The notes beneath the pieces were generated by a model. It was not told the origin of the DNA and did no database searches. It saw nothing but the letters and a program-made list of their open reading frames with translations. DNA of 64,000 nucleotides. Origin: Methanoculleus taiwanensis. GTDB lineage: Archaea > Halobacteriota > Methanomicrobia > Methanomicrobiales > Methanoculleaceae. Shown in pieces: positions 44,403 through 52,908 of this stretch. The stretch is from NCBI RefSeq assembly GCF_004102725.1, contig NZ_LHQS01000002.1, positions 1,070,096 through 1,134,095 on the forward strand. Direction: 5' to 3'. Position 1 is the stretch's first letter, and every line of letters starts with the position of its first letter. A program made the translations under genes and the position numbers.

Positions 44403-44843
44403 CTACGCTCCCCCCTGCGCTAAACTCGTGATAAACTCCCGGAGATCGTCGGCATCCATCTCTTCCGATTCCGAAGCGGGGAAGACCGCAAACTTCCGCC
44501 CTGTCTTCCACGTTATCAGCTCGCGTTTCGGAGCGAACCGATCCACCTTGAAGACGTGGAAAGACTGCCCGCCCTCGACAATCTCGACAATGATATACGG
44601 CACGACCCGGAGCAGACGGGCGAACTTCATGAGGGCGATATACTCAAACGCCGGTATCATATAATCGGGATACCGCTTCTGGTATCTCTTATACTCGAAG
44701 ATAGCGACGATTCTGCTATCGACCTCTAGCACCATGTCAATATCGTACATCGACGCCGTTCCAGGCCGAGCCGACCGTATCATATCGACAAAGGAAGATC
44801 GGTAAGCATGATCGCACGTTTTACAGTCCGGCACACTCACCAC
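44403..44843 (-). CDS. Probable PD-(D/E)XK nuclease (146 aa)
   Basis: The core pattern is MYDIDMVLEVDSRIVAIFEYK: an Asp in a strand and an E-x-K on the next strand, as in PD-(D/E)XK endonucleases, followed by helices and YIIVEIVEGGQSFHVFKV. Cys-x2-Cys and His at the N-terminus may bind zinc. It could act in viral DNA processing or host DNA breakdown. Moderate confidence because the fold is deduced from motifs only. Confidence 0.55.
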   Translation of the reverse strand: MVSVPDCKTCDHAYRSSFVDMIRSARPGTASMYDIDMVLEVDSRIVAIFEYKRYQKRYPDYMIPAFEYIALMKFARLLRVVPYIIVEIVEGGQSFHVFKVDRFAPKRELITWKTGRKFAVFPASESEEMDADDLREFITSLAQGGA

Positions 44844-44846
44844 CCC

Positions 44847-45326
44847 TCACGCCTCGATATACTGCGAGCCATCGCTCTCTTCTTCCTTTGAACCATGACA
44901 CGCCGCCATGCTCCCTTCCATAGCAGCGAGCCGCCGCTCGAACTCTGCCAGCCGGGAACCGAGAAGATCGGCCAGCATCGACCGCACGATCTCTTCTTCC
45001 GTGTGCAGCCGTCCGGGAACGGCAGTATGCCCCATATCGGAAGCTGCAACCCTTACCCGCCGCTCGAAGTTGCCGGTCTTCCCTGCAACAACATCGTTCA
45101 GGGTATTCAACCGGTTTACCCCGACACTCTCCGCGCTGATCGTCTCCCCGGACTCGTAGAGGAGAGGAGTTATCCCGTCCTTCCCGAAGCCGTACAGGTA
45201 ATACCCGATGTACACCATCGGCAGCCCGAACCTATCCCGCCGTGTTTCGATCTTCCATGAGTAGAAGACATCCGAGCCAGCCGCAGTTCTCCCCCAAAAT
45301 GCCGAGAAGTCATGAAGGACGATCAC
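44847..45326 (-). CDS. Early-operon protein, function unknown (159 aa)
   Basis: Starts at GTG three bases after the upstream stop, so translation is coupled. A beta-rich front half (DVFYSWKIETRRDRFGLPMV) and a helical tail (EEEIVRSMLADLLGSRLAEF). Unrecognised. Confidence 0.55.
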   Translation of the reverse strand: MIVLHDFSAFWGRTAAGSDVFYSWKIETRRDRFGLPMVYIGYYLYGFGKDGITPLLYESGETISAESVGVNRLNTLNDVVAGKTGNFERRVRVAASDMGHTAVPGRLHTEEEIVRSMLADLLGSRLAEFERRLAAMEGSMAACHGSKEEESDGSQYIEA

Positions 45327-45329
45327 CGA

Positions 45330-45509
45330 TCACACCACCGGGAACGCCTCGAAGTACTGGGTTAAAAAATACCGGAGAGCTTCACTGTCGTTACGGATAC
45401 CGAGAGCCTTTTTTGCCCTCAGGTACTTGTCGAGTAATTCCCCTTCGATACGTGAGGAGATTACCTTCCCCAACACAGGATGAATCGTGTTTTCGTTAAC
45501 ACTTTCCAT
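45330..45509 (-). CDS. Ribbon-helix-helix regulator (59 aa), first gene of the leftward early operon
   Basis: GKVISSRIEGELLDKYLRAK followed by GIRNDSEALRYFLTQYF gives a strand, a helix, a turn and a second helix with the SEALR motif of ribbon-helix-helix repressors. It resembles the protein encoded divergently at 45799 (TGVSSDTEALRIAITF). Its ATG is about 26 bases from a TATA-like ATTAATAATT, so its message is probably leaderless. Confidence 0.7.
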   Translation of the reverse strand: MESVNENTIHPVLGKVISSRIEGELLDKYLRAKKALGIRNDSEALRYFLTQYFEAFPVV

Positions 45510-45530
45510 ATAATTACGTTAGAGTGAGTG

Positions 45531-45540
45531 AATTATTAAT
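45531..45540 (-). promoter_or_regulatory. TATA box of the leftward early operon
   Basis: On the minus strand this reads ATTAATAATT and its centre is about 26 bases before the ATG at 45509, the usual distance for a leaderless archaeal transcript. AT-rich DNA continues upstream. Confidence 0.55.
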
Positions 45541-45600
45541 GTTGTGAAATAAAAAATATCCTTTGCTTATTTTACATTCTAAGTGATTAAAGCCCAGTGT

Positions 45601-45709
45601 TGTACCTCAATGGTACTTCAGAGTACTTCAAGGACTTTCTTAACATGAATGGTATAACCCTATGCCATTGTACGAATCCAGGAGTACTGTACACCTCCAA
45701 TGGCATTGG
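45601..45709. promoter_or_regulatory. Candidate operator region with repeated short palindromes
   Basis: The gap between two divergent regulator genes contains repeated sites: CAATGGTAC, GAATGGTA, GCCATTGTAC and the near-perfect palindrome CCAATG-G-CATTGG (45697-45709), plus two copies of GTACTTCA (about 45613 and 45623) and GAGTACTGTAC. Such clustering suits binding of the ribbon-helix-helix proteins encoded on both sides. Confidence 0.55.
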
Positions 45710-45770
45710 AAAAGTTCAGCCGTACCGAACAGAATGGAGCCCGGATTAGCCCCCGTTTCGTGGCTATACG

Positions 45771-45778
45771 TTTAAATA
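45771..45778 (+). promoter_or_regulatory. TATA box of the rightward regulator gene
   Basis: TTTAAATA, centred about 24-25 bases before the ATG at 45799. It fixes the start of that gene, since the longer open frame (from 45700) would begin upstream of the promoter. Confidence 0.6.
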
Positions 45779-45798
45779 GTCATGCACAACTTTTGGTG

Positions 45799-45972
45799 AT
45801 GACTCGACAAGCCGATCAACCGCGCGCCGACATTATCAAACTCACATTGCAGGATTATGAACGACACAAAATAGATGAGATTCGACAGTTCACCGGAGTA
45901 TCCAGCGATACCGAGGCTCTGAGAATAGCGATAACCTTCACCTACCGCCACATGCTGAAAAAGACGGAGTGA
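45799..45972 (+). CDS. Ribbon-helix-helix regulator (57 aa)
   Basis: MTRQADQPRADIIKLTLQDY is the strand and first turn; DEIRQFTGVSSDTEALRIAI the two helices of a ribbon-helix-helix repressor. The start at 45799 is chosen because TTTAAATA lies at the correct distance upstream. It is transcribed towards the integrase and opposite to the early operon, like a lysogeny control gene. Confidence 0.7.
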   Translation: MTRQADQPRADIIKLTLQDYERHKIDEIRQFTGVSSDTEALRIAITFTYRHMLKKTE

Positions 45973-45989
45973 CCGGGATGCTTAAGGAT

Positions 45990-46035
<46 letters not shown>

Positions 46036-46132
46036 CTAAGTAGTATTAATAATAATACAGGGTATTACACGACACCTTTTCCCCAGGGGAGCCATTTTCC
46101 CGACATTCCGGTATGCTCACAGAGCACCATCC

Positions 46133-46151
46133 TGATCGGCAATCCCGATCA
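46133..46151. promoter_or_regulatory. Inverted repeat upstream of the integrase N-terminal piece
   Basis: TGATCGG and CCGATCA form perfect 7-base arms around CAATC. It may be a regulator site or part of an origin region together with the CT tract and AT-rich palindrome. Confidence 0.4.
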
Positions 46152-46232
46152 CCGGAAGGTATCATGCCCCTGCTGACACGCCAAAATCGCACGTATCACG
46201 CGCACCTCAACCCGCCGGTAATTGTTACACTT

Positions 46233-46242
46233 GGTATATACG
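46233..46242 (+). promoter_or_regulatory. Probable TATA box for the integrase
   Basis: GGTATATACG lies 39-48 bases before the ATG at 46281, so a transcript would begin near 46262 with a short leader. Confidence 0.45.
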
Positions 46243-46266
46243 TCATCCCTCACCACTTCCGTATTG

Positions 46267-46286
46267 TGTCATGACACGTCATGACA
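46267..46286 (+). promoter_or_regulatory. Repeated palindrome at the integrase start, possible operator
   Basis: TGTCATGACA is a perfect palindrome followed by a second copy of the half CATGACACGT that runs over the integrase ATG (ATGACACG twice in 20 bases). It overlaps the expected transcription start, a natural place for repression of the integrase. Confidence 0.45.
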
Positions 46287-46546
46287 CGTAATGACAAAGA
46301 GAAGCAGGAGCGGAGAACAGAGAGAATGTCGATTCACTACGATAACGAACGATTTAGGAAACGAAAGCAGTTTTCACTGTCGCCCGAAGCGATAGCATTG
46401 CTGGAAAAATACGGCACAAATGCCTCGAAACTGGTAGATGCCTTGATTTTGGATTCGATTTCAAAGATGAATCCCGCAATGATTTTCGTTTCTGAAAAAG
46501 GATGGACCGAGCGGGAATTGAACCCGCGGCCTCTTCCATGCCAAGG
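46281..46546 (+). CDS. SSV-type integrase, N-terminal piece (intN)
   Basis: Codons 1-89 up to the end of the att repeat. RKRKQFSLSPEAIALLEKYG looks like a ribbon-helix-helix or helical DNA-binding unit; WTERELNPRPLPCQG is the att-encoded linker. In the chromosome the frame runs on through the tRNA into host DNA to 46652, which is an artefact of integration. In the excised circle it would continue in frame into the catalytic part at 29848. An internal ATG (46326) is an alternative start. Confidence 0.85.
46501..46546. repeat. Right attachment repeat (attR)
   Basis: 46 bases identical to 29802-29847 and forming the 3' part of the complete tRNA-Ala gene (reverse strand). Confidence 0.95.
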
Positions 46547-46574
46547 AAGCGATCTTCCCCTGATCTATCGGCCC
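46503..46574 (-). tRNA. tRNA-Ala(GGC)
   Basis: 72 bases, no intron. The acceptor stem is GGGCCGA/TCGGTCC and includes the G3-U70 pair that marks alanine tRNAs. The anticodon stem CTTCC/GGAAG encloses TTGGCAT with anticodon GGC; the T arm is GCGGG TTCAATT CCCGC; discriminator A. CCA is not encoded. The gene is the integration target of the provirus and remains complete. Confidence 0.95.
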
Positions 46575-46641
46575 GCTGCTGTTACCCTACAATGTTGTCC
46601 TCTATCAGATAAAATGATTCGTTTCTGTTTTTCACCGGCGA

Positions 46642-47763
46642 TCATGCCGTAAGACGGGAGAGCCGGGACAAAACCCGCTCCCGTGCCTCCGTATGCCCTG
46701 ATTCCCGCACGATGCGGCCGCTTTCGATGACGGGGACAATGAGCGGCGTCGCGCCCTCGGGAGCAGGCTCGCGGGCAAGGCGCACGAGGCGCGTCCCGGA
46801 CGGAAGATCGTAGACCTGCTTCGCACCGCTGCGCTTTCCGCGTTTTGCGCATATCCTGCCGTCAATCTCCACGATGTCCATCGAAAAGTCGACCACGGGC
46901 GCGTTCGCGATCGCGCCGCCGACCCCGAACGCATCGACGATATCGCGGTAGAGGGCGACATCCTCGCGCGTAACCCCCCCGGAGAGGAAGATCCGGACGT
47001 TTCCGTAGCCGCGTGCGTCGAGCTCCCAGCGCACCTCCTCGATGATCGAGCGCATATCGCCCCGCCGTGACCGCGGCGTATCGAGCCGGACGGCGGCGGC
47101 ACCGACCTTCGCCGCCCGGACCGCCTCCGATTTTTCGTCGTCGAAGGTGTCGCAGAGCATGATCCGCGGGACGGACGGCGGCGTGTGGCGGTCGAACGCC
47201 GTCCAGGCATCCTCCTGCCGCGGGTAGCAGATCACGAACGCGTGCGGCATCGTCCCGGCGAGGGGAATACCCTCCGGAGCGCAGGTATTCGAGACGCCCT
47301 CGACCCCGCCGATCCAGGCGGCACGCTCGATCATCGGCGCGATCGCGGGGTGCTGGCGGCGCGACCCGAAGGAGTAGACCGGACGATCGCCCGCAGCCAC
47401 GCGGATATGCGCCGCCGCCGAGGCGACACCGGAGGCGTGGCAGAGGAACCCGAGGATCGCCGTCTCGTACGCGGCGAAGGTGCGGTACCTCCCGGTGATC
47501 CGGAGCACCGGCTCACCGGGGAAGAAGACCGAGCCCTCCGGCATCGCGTCGACGGAAAGGTCGAGTCCCTCAAGGAGCGAGAGGACGTCGGCGAGGCCGC
47601 AGAATACCGCCCACCCATCCGGGAGAGCCGGTGCACCGACCTCCACGACGACCTCCGGGTTGATATCATCTTTCGCAAGGACACTCTCGATCCGCTCGAA
47701 GTAGACGTCGGTGCAGCGCCCCTCGCGGATCGCATCCTCATCCACGGTCAAAAATCTGCCCAT
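46642..47763 (-). CDS. pncB: Nicotinate phosphoribosyltransferase
   Basis: Makes nicotinate mononucleotide from nicotinate and PRPP in NAD salvage. A 373-residue protein: GRFLTVDEDAIREGRCTDVYF at the start, the fold marks YSFGSRRQHPAIAP, GVSNTCAPEGIPLAGTMPHA (active-site region with the His), and IFLSGGVTREDVALY near the phosphate site. The ATG at 47763 is fixed by the family start; the frame extends upstream. It is the first host gene after the tRNA. Confidence 0.9.
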   Translation of the reverse strand: MGRFLTVDEDAIREGRCTDVYFERIESVLAKDDINPEVVVEVGAPALPDGWAVFCGLADVLSLLEGLDLSVDAMPEGSVFFPGEPVLRITGRYRTFAAYETAILGFLCHASGVASAAAHIRVAAGDRPVYSFGSRRQHPAIAPMIERAAWIGGVEGVSNTCAPEGIPLAGTMPHAFVICYPRQEDAWTAFDRHTPPSVPRIMLCDTFDDEKSEAVRAAKVGAAAVRLDTPRSRRGDMRSIIEEVRWELDARGYGNVRIFLSGGVTREDVALYRDIVDAFGVGGAIANAPVVDFSMDIVEIDGRICAKRGKRSGAKQVYDLPSGTRLVRLAREPAPEGATPLIVPVIESGRIVRESGHTEARERVLSRLSRLTA

Positions 47764-47927
47764 CGTACTAGCGTGGTCGCTCCCGGGGTTTATGCCTGCT
47801 GAAGCAGCCCGGCGTGCACGGAGCCGTATAGATTGGTTTTTGAGCCTGCACGGGCAACCGGTACACAGATGAAGCACGGAAGGGCGCACGAACCCGAAGA
47901 ACTGCCGGTGGAACGCGTGGACGGGGG

Positions 47928-48608
47928 ATGCCGCTGATGCTCGGGATCATCGGTGGAACGAGCCTGCTCTTCGCCGACCTGCCGCCGCTTACAAAGGAGA
48001 CCGTCAGCACGCCTTTCGGGCGTGCCGAAGTGTATACGGGAGAGTTCGCACTCCTCATGCGCCACCAGTTCGGCCTGCCCCCCCACCGCATCAACTACCG
48101 TGCCTGCCTTGCGGCGCTCGCCATCCTCGGAGTGGATCGGATCGTTGCCTTCGGCTCTGCCGGGTCGCTCCGGGCTGCCATCACGCCGGGATCGGTGGTG
48201 GTTCCGTCCGACTACCTGAGCATAACTGATATACCCTCGATCCACGACTACCGGATCGAACACATCCGGCCGGAACTGGATCCGGAGCTCTGTGGAATAC
48301 TCTCTGAACTGGTGCCGCAGGCTCATAACGGTGGAATATACGTCCAGACGCGCGGCCCGCGCATCGAGACGGTCGCCGAGGTCAAAGCACTTGCAAAGGT
48401 TGCAGATATCGTCGGCATGACGGTGGCGAGCGAGGCGACGCTCGCTCTCGAGCTCGGCATGCGGTATGCCGCCGTCTGCACGGTGGACAACTACGCGCAC
48501 GGAATCGGTGAGGAACTCCTCACCTACGAACACATCCTCGCAACCTCGCGGGAGTACTGCGGGAGAACCGAGGAGATCCTCAAAAAAATTGTGGAGCGAT
48601 TGGCATGA
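47928..48608 (+). CDS. Methylthioadenosine/methylthioinosine phosphorylase family
   Basis: Purine nucleoside phosphorylase fold, 226 residues: IIGGTSLL (phosphate loop), GLPPHRINYRACLAAL, FGSAGSLR, QTRGPRIETVAEVK, then VGMTVASEATLALELGMRYA and VDNYAHG. In methanogens this family includes 5'-methylthioinosine phosphorylase, which acts after the deaminase encoded next. The stop overlaps the next start (ATGA), so the two are coupled. A GGGGG site suits the second ATG (47937) better than the first, so the protein may be three residues shorter. Confidence 0.85.
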   Translation: MPLMLGIIGGTSLLFADLPPLTKETVSTPFGRAEVYTGEFALLMRHQFGLPPHRINYRACLAALAILGVDRIVAFGSAGSLRAAITPGSVVVPSDYLSITDIPSIHDYRIEHIRPELDPELCGILSELVPQAHNGGIYVQTRGPRIETVAEVKALAKVADIVGMTVASEATLALELGMRYAAVCTVDNYAHGIGEELLTYEHILATSREYCGRTEEILKKIVERLA

Positions 48609-49930
48609 AGGAGATTATCGACGATATCTTTGAGAGAGAGGGTTCTACCCTCATCACCGACGTTCTCGTCGGCGGGAAGCGGGTGGACATTGCGATAGAC
48701 GAGACGGGGACGATCGTCGAGATCGGCGAGAAGAACGGCGTGCGGGACGTCATCGATATCGACATAGCCGTCGACGGCTCCGAGAGCATCGCCATCCCGG
48801 GACTCGTAAACACCCATACCCACGCGGCGATGACGCTGCTGCGGGGGTATGCGGACGACATGCCGCTCCAGGACTGGCTGACACAGAAGATCTGGCCGCT
48901 TGAAGCGCACCTGACCGGTGACGACGTCTACTGGGGCACGAAACTTGCATGTCTCGAGATGATCCGCTCGGGCACGACCGCCTTCAACGACATGTACTTC
49001 TTCATGGAGCGGGCCGCCGAAGCGACCGACGAGATGGGGATCCGGGGCACCTTCGCCCACGGGTTCATCGACCTCGGCATGGAGGAGAAGCGCGAGACCG
49101 AGATCAAAGCGACCGAAACGCTCGTCTCCCACATCAAAGGGCAGAAGAACCCGCGGCTCACGGCAGCGGTCGGGCCGCACGCGGTCTACACCGTCTCTCC
49201 GGAAGGGCTCCGCTGGTGTGCCGAATACGCTCGCGAGCAGGAGATCGGGATCCACATCCACGTCAGCGAGACCGAGAAAGAGGTCGTCGACTGTGTGGCG
49301 CAGTTCGGCAAACGTCCTCCCGCGCTCCTCGACGACTGCGGATGCTTAACGCCGCGTACCGTCGCCGCTCACTGCTGCTGGCTCGACGAGGCCGACTGCC
49401 GTCTCTTTGGGGAGCGCGGCGTCAACGCCTCCCACAACCCTGCAAGCAACATGAAGCTCGCCGTCGGGCGTGCCATGCCCTACCACCACCTCCGGGAGTA
49501 CGGCGCGAACGTCTGCCTCGGAACCGACGGCTGCGCCTCGAACAACAATCTGGACATGCTCGAGGAAGTGAAGTTTGCAGCCCTTTTGCAGAAGTTCGCC
49601 TGGAACTCCCAGACGCTGCTCCCCGCAGAGGAGGCGATCCGGGTCGCAACGGCGGGAGGGGCACGGGCGCTCGGCATCGGCTCCGGTACCCTGACCGTCG
49701 GAGCACCCGCCGACATCGTGCTCGTCGACCGCCGGAAGGCGTGCGCAACGCCGCTCCACAACGCCGACTCGAACATCGCCTACGCCTGCAACGGGGGAGC
49801 GGTGCATACCGTCCTCTGCGGCGGCAGGTTCGTCATGTACGACCGGGTCGTCCCCGGCGAGGCCGCTATCCTGAAAGGAGCCGCAGAAGCTGCCGCGGCG
49901 CTGGTCTGCCGGGCACAAGACGCCTCGTAA
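48605..49930 (+). CDS. dadD: 5'-deoxyadenosine deaminase (amidohydrolase)
   Basis: Deaminates 5'-deoxyadenosine, S-adenosylhomocysteine and methylthioadenosine, the by-products of SAM enzymes. A 441-residue amidohydrolase: metal ligands in NTHTHAAMTLLRG, HAVYTVS, HIHVSETEKEV, AAHCCWLDE and the Asp in LGTDGCASNNNLDML. This matches archaeal DadD/MtaD proteins. Translation is coupled with the phosphorylase gene. The run of T residues right after the stop (about 49932-49939) is a likely terminator shared with the convergent gene. Confidence 0.9.
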   Translation: MKEIIDDIFEREGSTLITDVLVGGKRVDIAIDETGTIVEIGEKNGVRDVIDIDIAVDGSESIAIPGLVNTHTHAAMTLLRGYADDMPLQDWLTQKIWPLEAHLTGDDVYWGTKLACLEMIRSGTTAFNDMYFFMERAAEATDEMGIRGTFAHGFIDLGMEEKRETEIKATETLVSHIKGQKNPRLTAAVGPHAVYTVSPEGLRWCAEYAREQEIGIHIHVSETEKEVVDCVAQFGKRPPALLDDCGCLTPRTVAAHCCWLDEADCRLFGERGVNASHNPASNMKLAVGRAMPYHHLREYGANVCLGTDGCASNNNLDMLEEVKFAALLQKFAWNSQTLLPAEEAIRVATAGGARALGIGSGTLTVGAPADIVLVDRRKACATPLHNADSNIAYACNGGAVHTVLCGGRFVMYDRVVPGEAAILKGAAEAAAALVCRAQDAS

Positions 49931-49936
49931 CTTTTT

Positions 49937-50788
49937 TTATTGCCGACGGCCCGGTCGCCGGGCCTCGCAGGGCACGCCGGTCTGGCAGAGGCCGCAGCTT
50001 GCGACCGGGATACCGATCTCGCGCTCGACGGTGGCCATCGTGACCTCCCGGATGTATGCGAAGCACCGCTCCTTGTCGTGCCCCGCCGCCGAGATCGCGC
50101 CCGCGGGGCAGCGACGGATACAGGCGGTGCATCCGTCCTTTCCGAGGCAGTATGCAGTGTGGGTCGCGTACGGCCGTGGCGTCGGAGGAAGGTCGATCCG
50201 GGCAATTACCGACCCGAAGCGCACCGCTTTTCCCCGCTCCGTGATCAGGCCGTCGCAGAGGCCGAAGGTACCGAGTCCCGAGGCGTAGGCGGCGTGCCGC
50301 TCCGACCAGCAGGACGCTGTTCCAAACCGTTCCGACTCTTCGCGCCGCCACGCCGGGAGCCTGGACGGTGCGACTGCCGGATATCCGGCTTCGGTGAGCA
50401 GGGAGGCGAGGCGATCCCGGATCTGGTCGTTCACCTCCTCGCCGTAGTGGCGGGAGAGGCTCCAGCGGCGGGAGGGGAGCTCACTGGCCGCCCGGTGATC
50501 CCGCCGCGTCGCTTCGGTCTGCGGCAGCGCCCAGACGATGACGGCAAGATCGGCGGCCGTAACGTCACTACCCGGAAAAGCGGTGCGGAACGCCTCGAGG
50601 GGTGTCCAGTAAAACGGGCCGATGCTCTCCAAAAACTCCTGGTAGAGCGGGTCGTCGCCGCGGGAAACGCCGATGAGCGGGCTATCCCATGCAGGCTCCT
50701 GACAGTCCGGGGAAAGCCGGTTTATGACCGGGTCAGCAAGGAACGACCTGATCTCCTGTTCGATCCAAAAATATACCTTATTGTCCAT
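49937..50788 (-). CDS. QueG-like 4Fe-4S ferredoxin protein
   Basis: A 283-residue protein related to the iron-sulfur part of epoxyqueuosine reductase and other corrinoid-reductase-like proteins. Key parts are SERHAAYASGLGTFGLCDGLIT, then a 4Fe-4S site (CLGKDGCTACIRRCPAGAI) and a second, shorter one (CGLCQTGVPCE). The true substrate is unknown, since archaea do not make queuosine by the QueG route. It is convergent with dadD. Confidence 0.8.
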   Translation of the reverse strand: MDNKVYFWIEQEIRSFLADPVINRLSPDCQEPAWDSPLIGVSRGDDPLYQEFLESIGPFYWTPLEAFRTAFPGSDVTAADLAVIVWALPQTEATRRDHRAASELPSRRWSLSRHYGEEVNDQIRDRLASLLTEAGYPAVAPSRLPAWRREESERFGTASCWSERHAAYASGLGTFGLCDGLITERGKAVRFGSVIARIDLPPTPRPYATHTAYCLGKDGCTACIRRCPAGAISAAGHDKERCFAYIREVTMATVEREIGIPVASCGLCQTGVPCEARRPGRRQ

Positions 50789-50807
50789 AAAAAAGGGTGA
50801 TCTCCCT

Positions 50808-52508
50808 TCACGCGGTTTCGATCTTCGAGGCGCCCTCGAGATTGAGTTCCTCGATCGCCTGCTCGCGCATCTTGAACTTCTGGATCTTGCCGGAGATGGT
50901 CATCGGGAACTCGTCGACGTACTTGTAGTAGCGCGGGATCTTGAAGTGGGCGATCTTGCCGCGGCAGTATTCCCGCACCGCGTCGTCGGTCAGGGTCGCC
51001 CCTCCTTCTACCTTGATCCAGGCCATCAGCTCTTCGCCGTACTTCTGGTCGGGGACGCCGATGACGTAGACGTCGGCGATTGCCGGGTGGTTGTGGAGGA
51101 ACTCCTCGATCTCACGGGGGTAGATATTCTCGCCGCCGCGGATGACCATATCCTTCAGCCTGCCGACGATCCGGATATAATCCTCGTCGTCCATCGTTCC
51201 GAGGTCGCCGGTGTGATTCCAGCCGTTATCGTCGATGGTGGCGTGCGTCGCGTTCGGGTTGTTGTAGTAGCAGCGCATGACGCAGTAGCCCCGGGCGCAG
51301 ATCTCCCCGGTCTCGCCGCGGGGAACGATCTTCTTCGTGTTCGGGTCGATGATCTTGATCTCCGTATGGGGGAAGGGCCTTCCCACCGTGGAGACGCGCC
51401 GCTCGAGCGGGTCGACCGTCGTCGTCATCGTGACGCCGGGGGAGGTCTCGGTCTGCCCGTAGACGATGACAATATCGGACATATTCATCTTTTTATTGAC
51501 CTCGCGCATCACCTCGATCGGGCAGGGAGAGCCGGCCATAATCCCGGTCCGGAGCGAGTCGAGCTTGAACGACGAGAAATTGGGGTGCGAGAGCTCGGCG
51601 ATGAACATCGTCGGGACACCGTGAACGGCCGTACACTTCTCGTCCTGGATCGTCTGGAGGACGGCCTCGGCGTTGAAGACGGGGGAGGGGAGCACCATCG
51701 TCGAACCGTGGGTGACGCAGGCCATATTCGAGAGCACCATCCCGAAGCAGTGGTAGAAGGGCACCGGGATACAGAGCCGATCCGCTTCGGTGAACTTCAT
51801 CCCTTCCCCGATGATGTAGCCGTTGTTGAGGATATTGTGGTGCGTCAGCACGACGCCCTTCGGAAACCCGGTCGTACCGCTGGTGTACTGGATATTGATC
51901 GCGTCGTCGAAGTTAAGCGACTCCTCACGCTCGGCGAGCTCGTCCGGGCTGATCGCATCTCCCTTCTCGAGGAGTTCGTCCCAGGTGAACATGCCGTTGT
52001 AGGGGATATCGCCGATGAAGACCACGTTCTTTAAGAACGGGAACTTATCGCTGTTAATACGGCCGGGTGTGCCTTCGAACGCCTCGGGGCACGCTTCGTA
52101 GAACATCCCGACGTAGTCGGAGGTCTTAAACCGCCCCTGGATAAGGAGCGTCTGCACCTCGGACTGCCTGATGGCGTATTCGAACTCGTACGTCCGATAA
52201 GCGGGGTTGATGTTCACCATAATTGCGCCGATCTTCGCGGTGGCGAACTGGGTGAGCACCCACTCGGCATAGTTCAGCGCCCAGATGCCGACACGGTCTC
52301 CGCGCTCGACATCGAGGGCCATGAGTGCGCGTGCCAGTCTGTCCACGCGGTCGAGAAAATCCGCATATGTCCACCTGATATCCTGATGAACCGAGACTAT
52401 GGCCTCGTTCTCGGGATACTTTGCCGCAATCCTGTTCAGCATCTCTCCTATGGTGATACCCTGCAGGGGGATATCGGAACTTCCACACGCGTAGCTGCCC
52501 TCAACCAT
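50808..52508 (-). CDS. AMP-forming acyl-CoA synthetase
   Basis: Activates a carboxylic acid with ATP and CoA. A 566-residue enzyme opening [17 protein letters not shown], a start often seen in this family, so 52508 is chosen over codons further up. Core motifs are [11 protein letters not shown] (P-loop), [32 protein letters not shown] and the catalytic Lys in ISGKIQKF. It belongs with medium/long-chain fatty acyl-CoA ligases; in a methanogen it may serve for branched acids or membrane turnover (inference). Confidence 0.9.
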   Translation of the reverse strand: MVEGSYACGSSDIPLQGITIGEMLNRIAAKYPENEAIVSVHQDIRWTYADFLDRVDRLARALMALDVERGDRVGIWALNYAEWVLTQFATAKIGAIMVNINPAYRTYEFEYAIRQSEVQTLLIQGRFKTSDYVGMFYEACPEAFEGTPGRINSDKFPFLKNVVFIGDIPYNGMFTWDELLEKGDAISPDELAEREESLNFDDAINIQYTSGTTGFPKGVVLTHHNILNNGYIIGEGMKFTEADRLCIPVPFYHCFGMVLSNMACVTHGSTMVLPSPVFNAEAVLQTIQDEKCTAVHGVPTMFIAELSHPNFSSFKLDSLRTGIMAGSPCPIEVMREVNKKMNMSDIVIVYGQTETSPGVTMTTTVDPLERRVSTVGRPFPHTEIKIIDPNTKKIVPRGETGEICARGYCVMRCYYNNPNATHATIDDNGWNHTGDLGTMDDEDYIRIVGRLKDMVIRGGENIYPREIEEFLHNHPAIADVYVIGVPDQKYGEELMAWIKVEGGATLTDDAVREYCRGKIAHFKIPRYYKYVDEFPMTISGKIQKFKMREQAIEELNLEGASKIETA

Positions 52509-52600
52509 CTCACATAAATGGGAGATGAGGAAACTAAATGGTTGCTGCTTTGGCATATCGGAAATCTTAATACTCGATACTCCCAATATGGAGTGCACGT

Positions 52601-52752
52601 GGGGTCGTGGCCTAGTCAGGAATGGCGACGGGCTCCAGCGGTCTTTGCATGTGATGAACAATGGGTCTCCTGATAAGAGATGATGACCCGTTGGAGCACT
52701 GATGCATGTCGGAGAGACCCGTCGATCGTGAGTTCAAATCTCACCGACCCCA
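52601..52752 (+). tRNA. tRNA-Trp(CCA) with a 78-base intron
   Basis: Exons 52601-52638 and 52717-52752 (74 bases in all). The acceptor is GGGGTCG/CGACCCC, the D arm GCC/GGC, the anticodon stem ACGGG/CCCGT and the T arm GTGAG TTCAAAT CTCAC, with discriminator A. The anticodon CCA (52635-52637) is followed by one purine and then the intron, at the canonical position 37/38. Splice sites are inferred from the fold. No CCA end is encoded. Confidence 0.93.
52639..52716 (+). ncRNA. Intron-encoded C/D box guide RNA
   Basis: The tRNA-Trp intron holds box C GTGATGA (52651-52657), box D' CTGA (52670-52673), box C' ATGATGA (52680-52686) and box D CTGA (52699-52702), closed by a TGCA/TGCA stem. The guide before D' (GGGTCTC) pairs with GAGACCC in the pre-tRNA and its fifth base faces C39. 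The guide before D (TTGGAGC) pairs with GCTCCA and its fifth base faces C34. These are the two 2'-O-methylation sites known for tRNA-Trp introns of haloarchaea. Confidence 0.9.
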
Positions 52753-52908
52753 CATCTTCTGATGACTCTTCTTCCGGAGCCTGCCCCTTCGGTTACCGTT
52801 GCAGATTCTTCTGTTCTTCCCGGATTGTCGTTTTATTCCATCTTCCGCCCTCCTGTACAAAGCCCCAGGTAAGCCCCGACTGCAGGTGATGATGCCGATG
52901 CGGGCGTG

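Noticed and set aside
46547..46652. Continuation of the frame from 46281 beyond the att repeat
   Set aside because: It runs through the tRNA-Ala gene and host DNA only because integration joined them; the natural continuation is at 29848.
50724..52034. 436-codon open frame on the plus strand
   Set aside because: It is antisense to the acyl-CoA synthetase, which has all family motifs.
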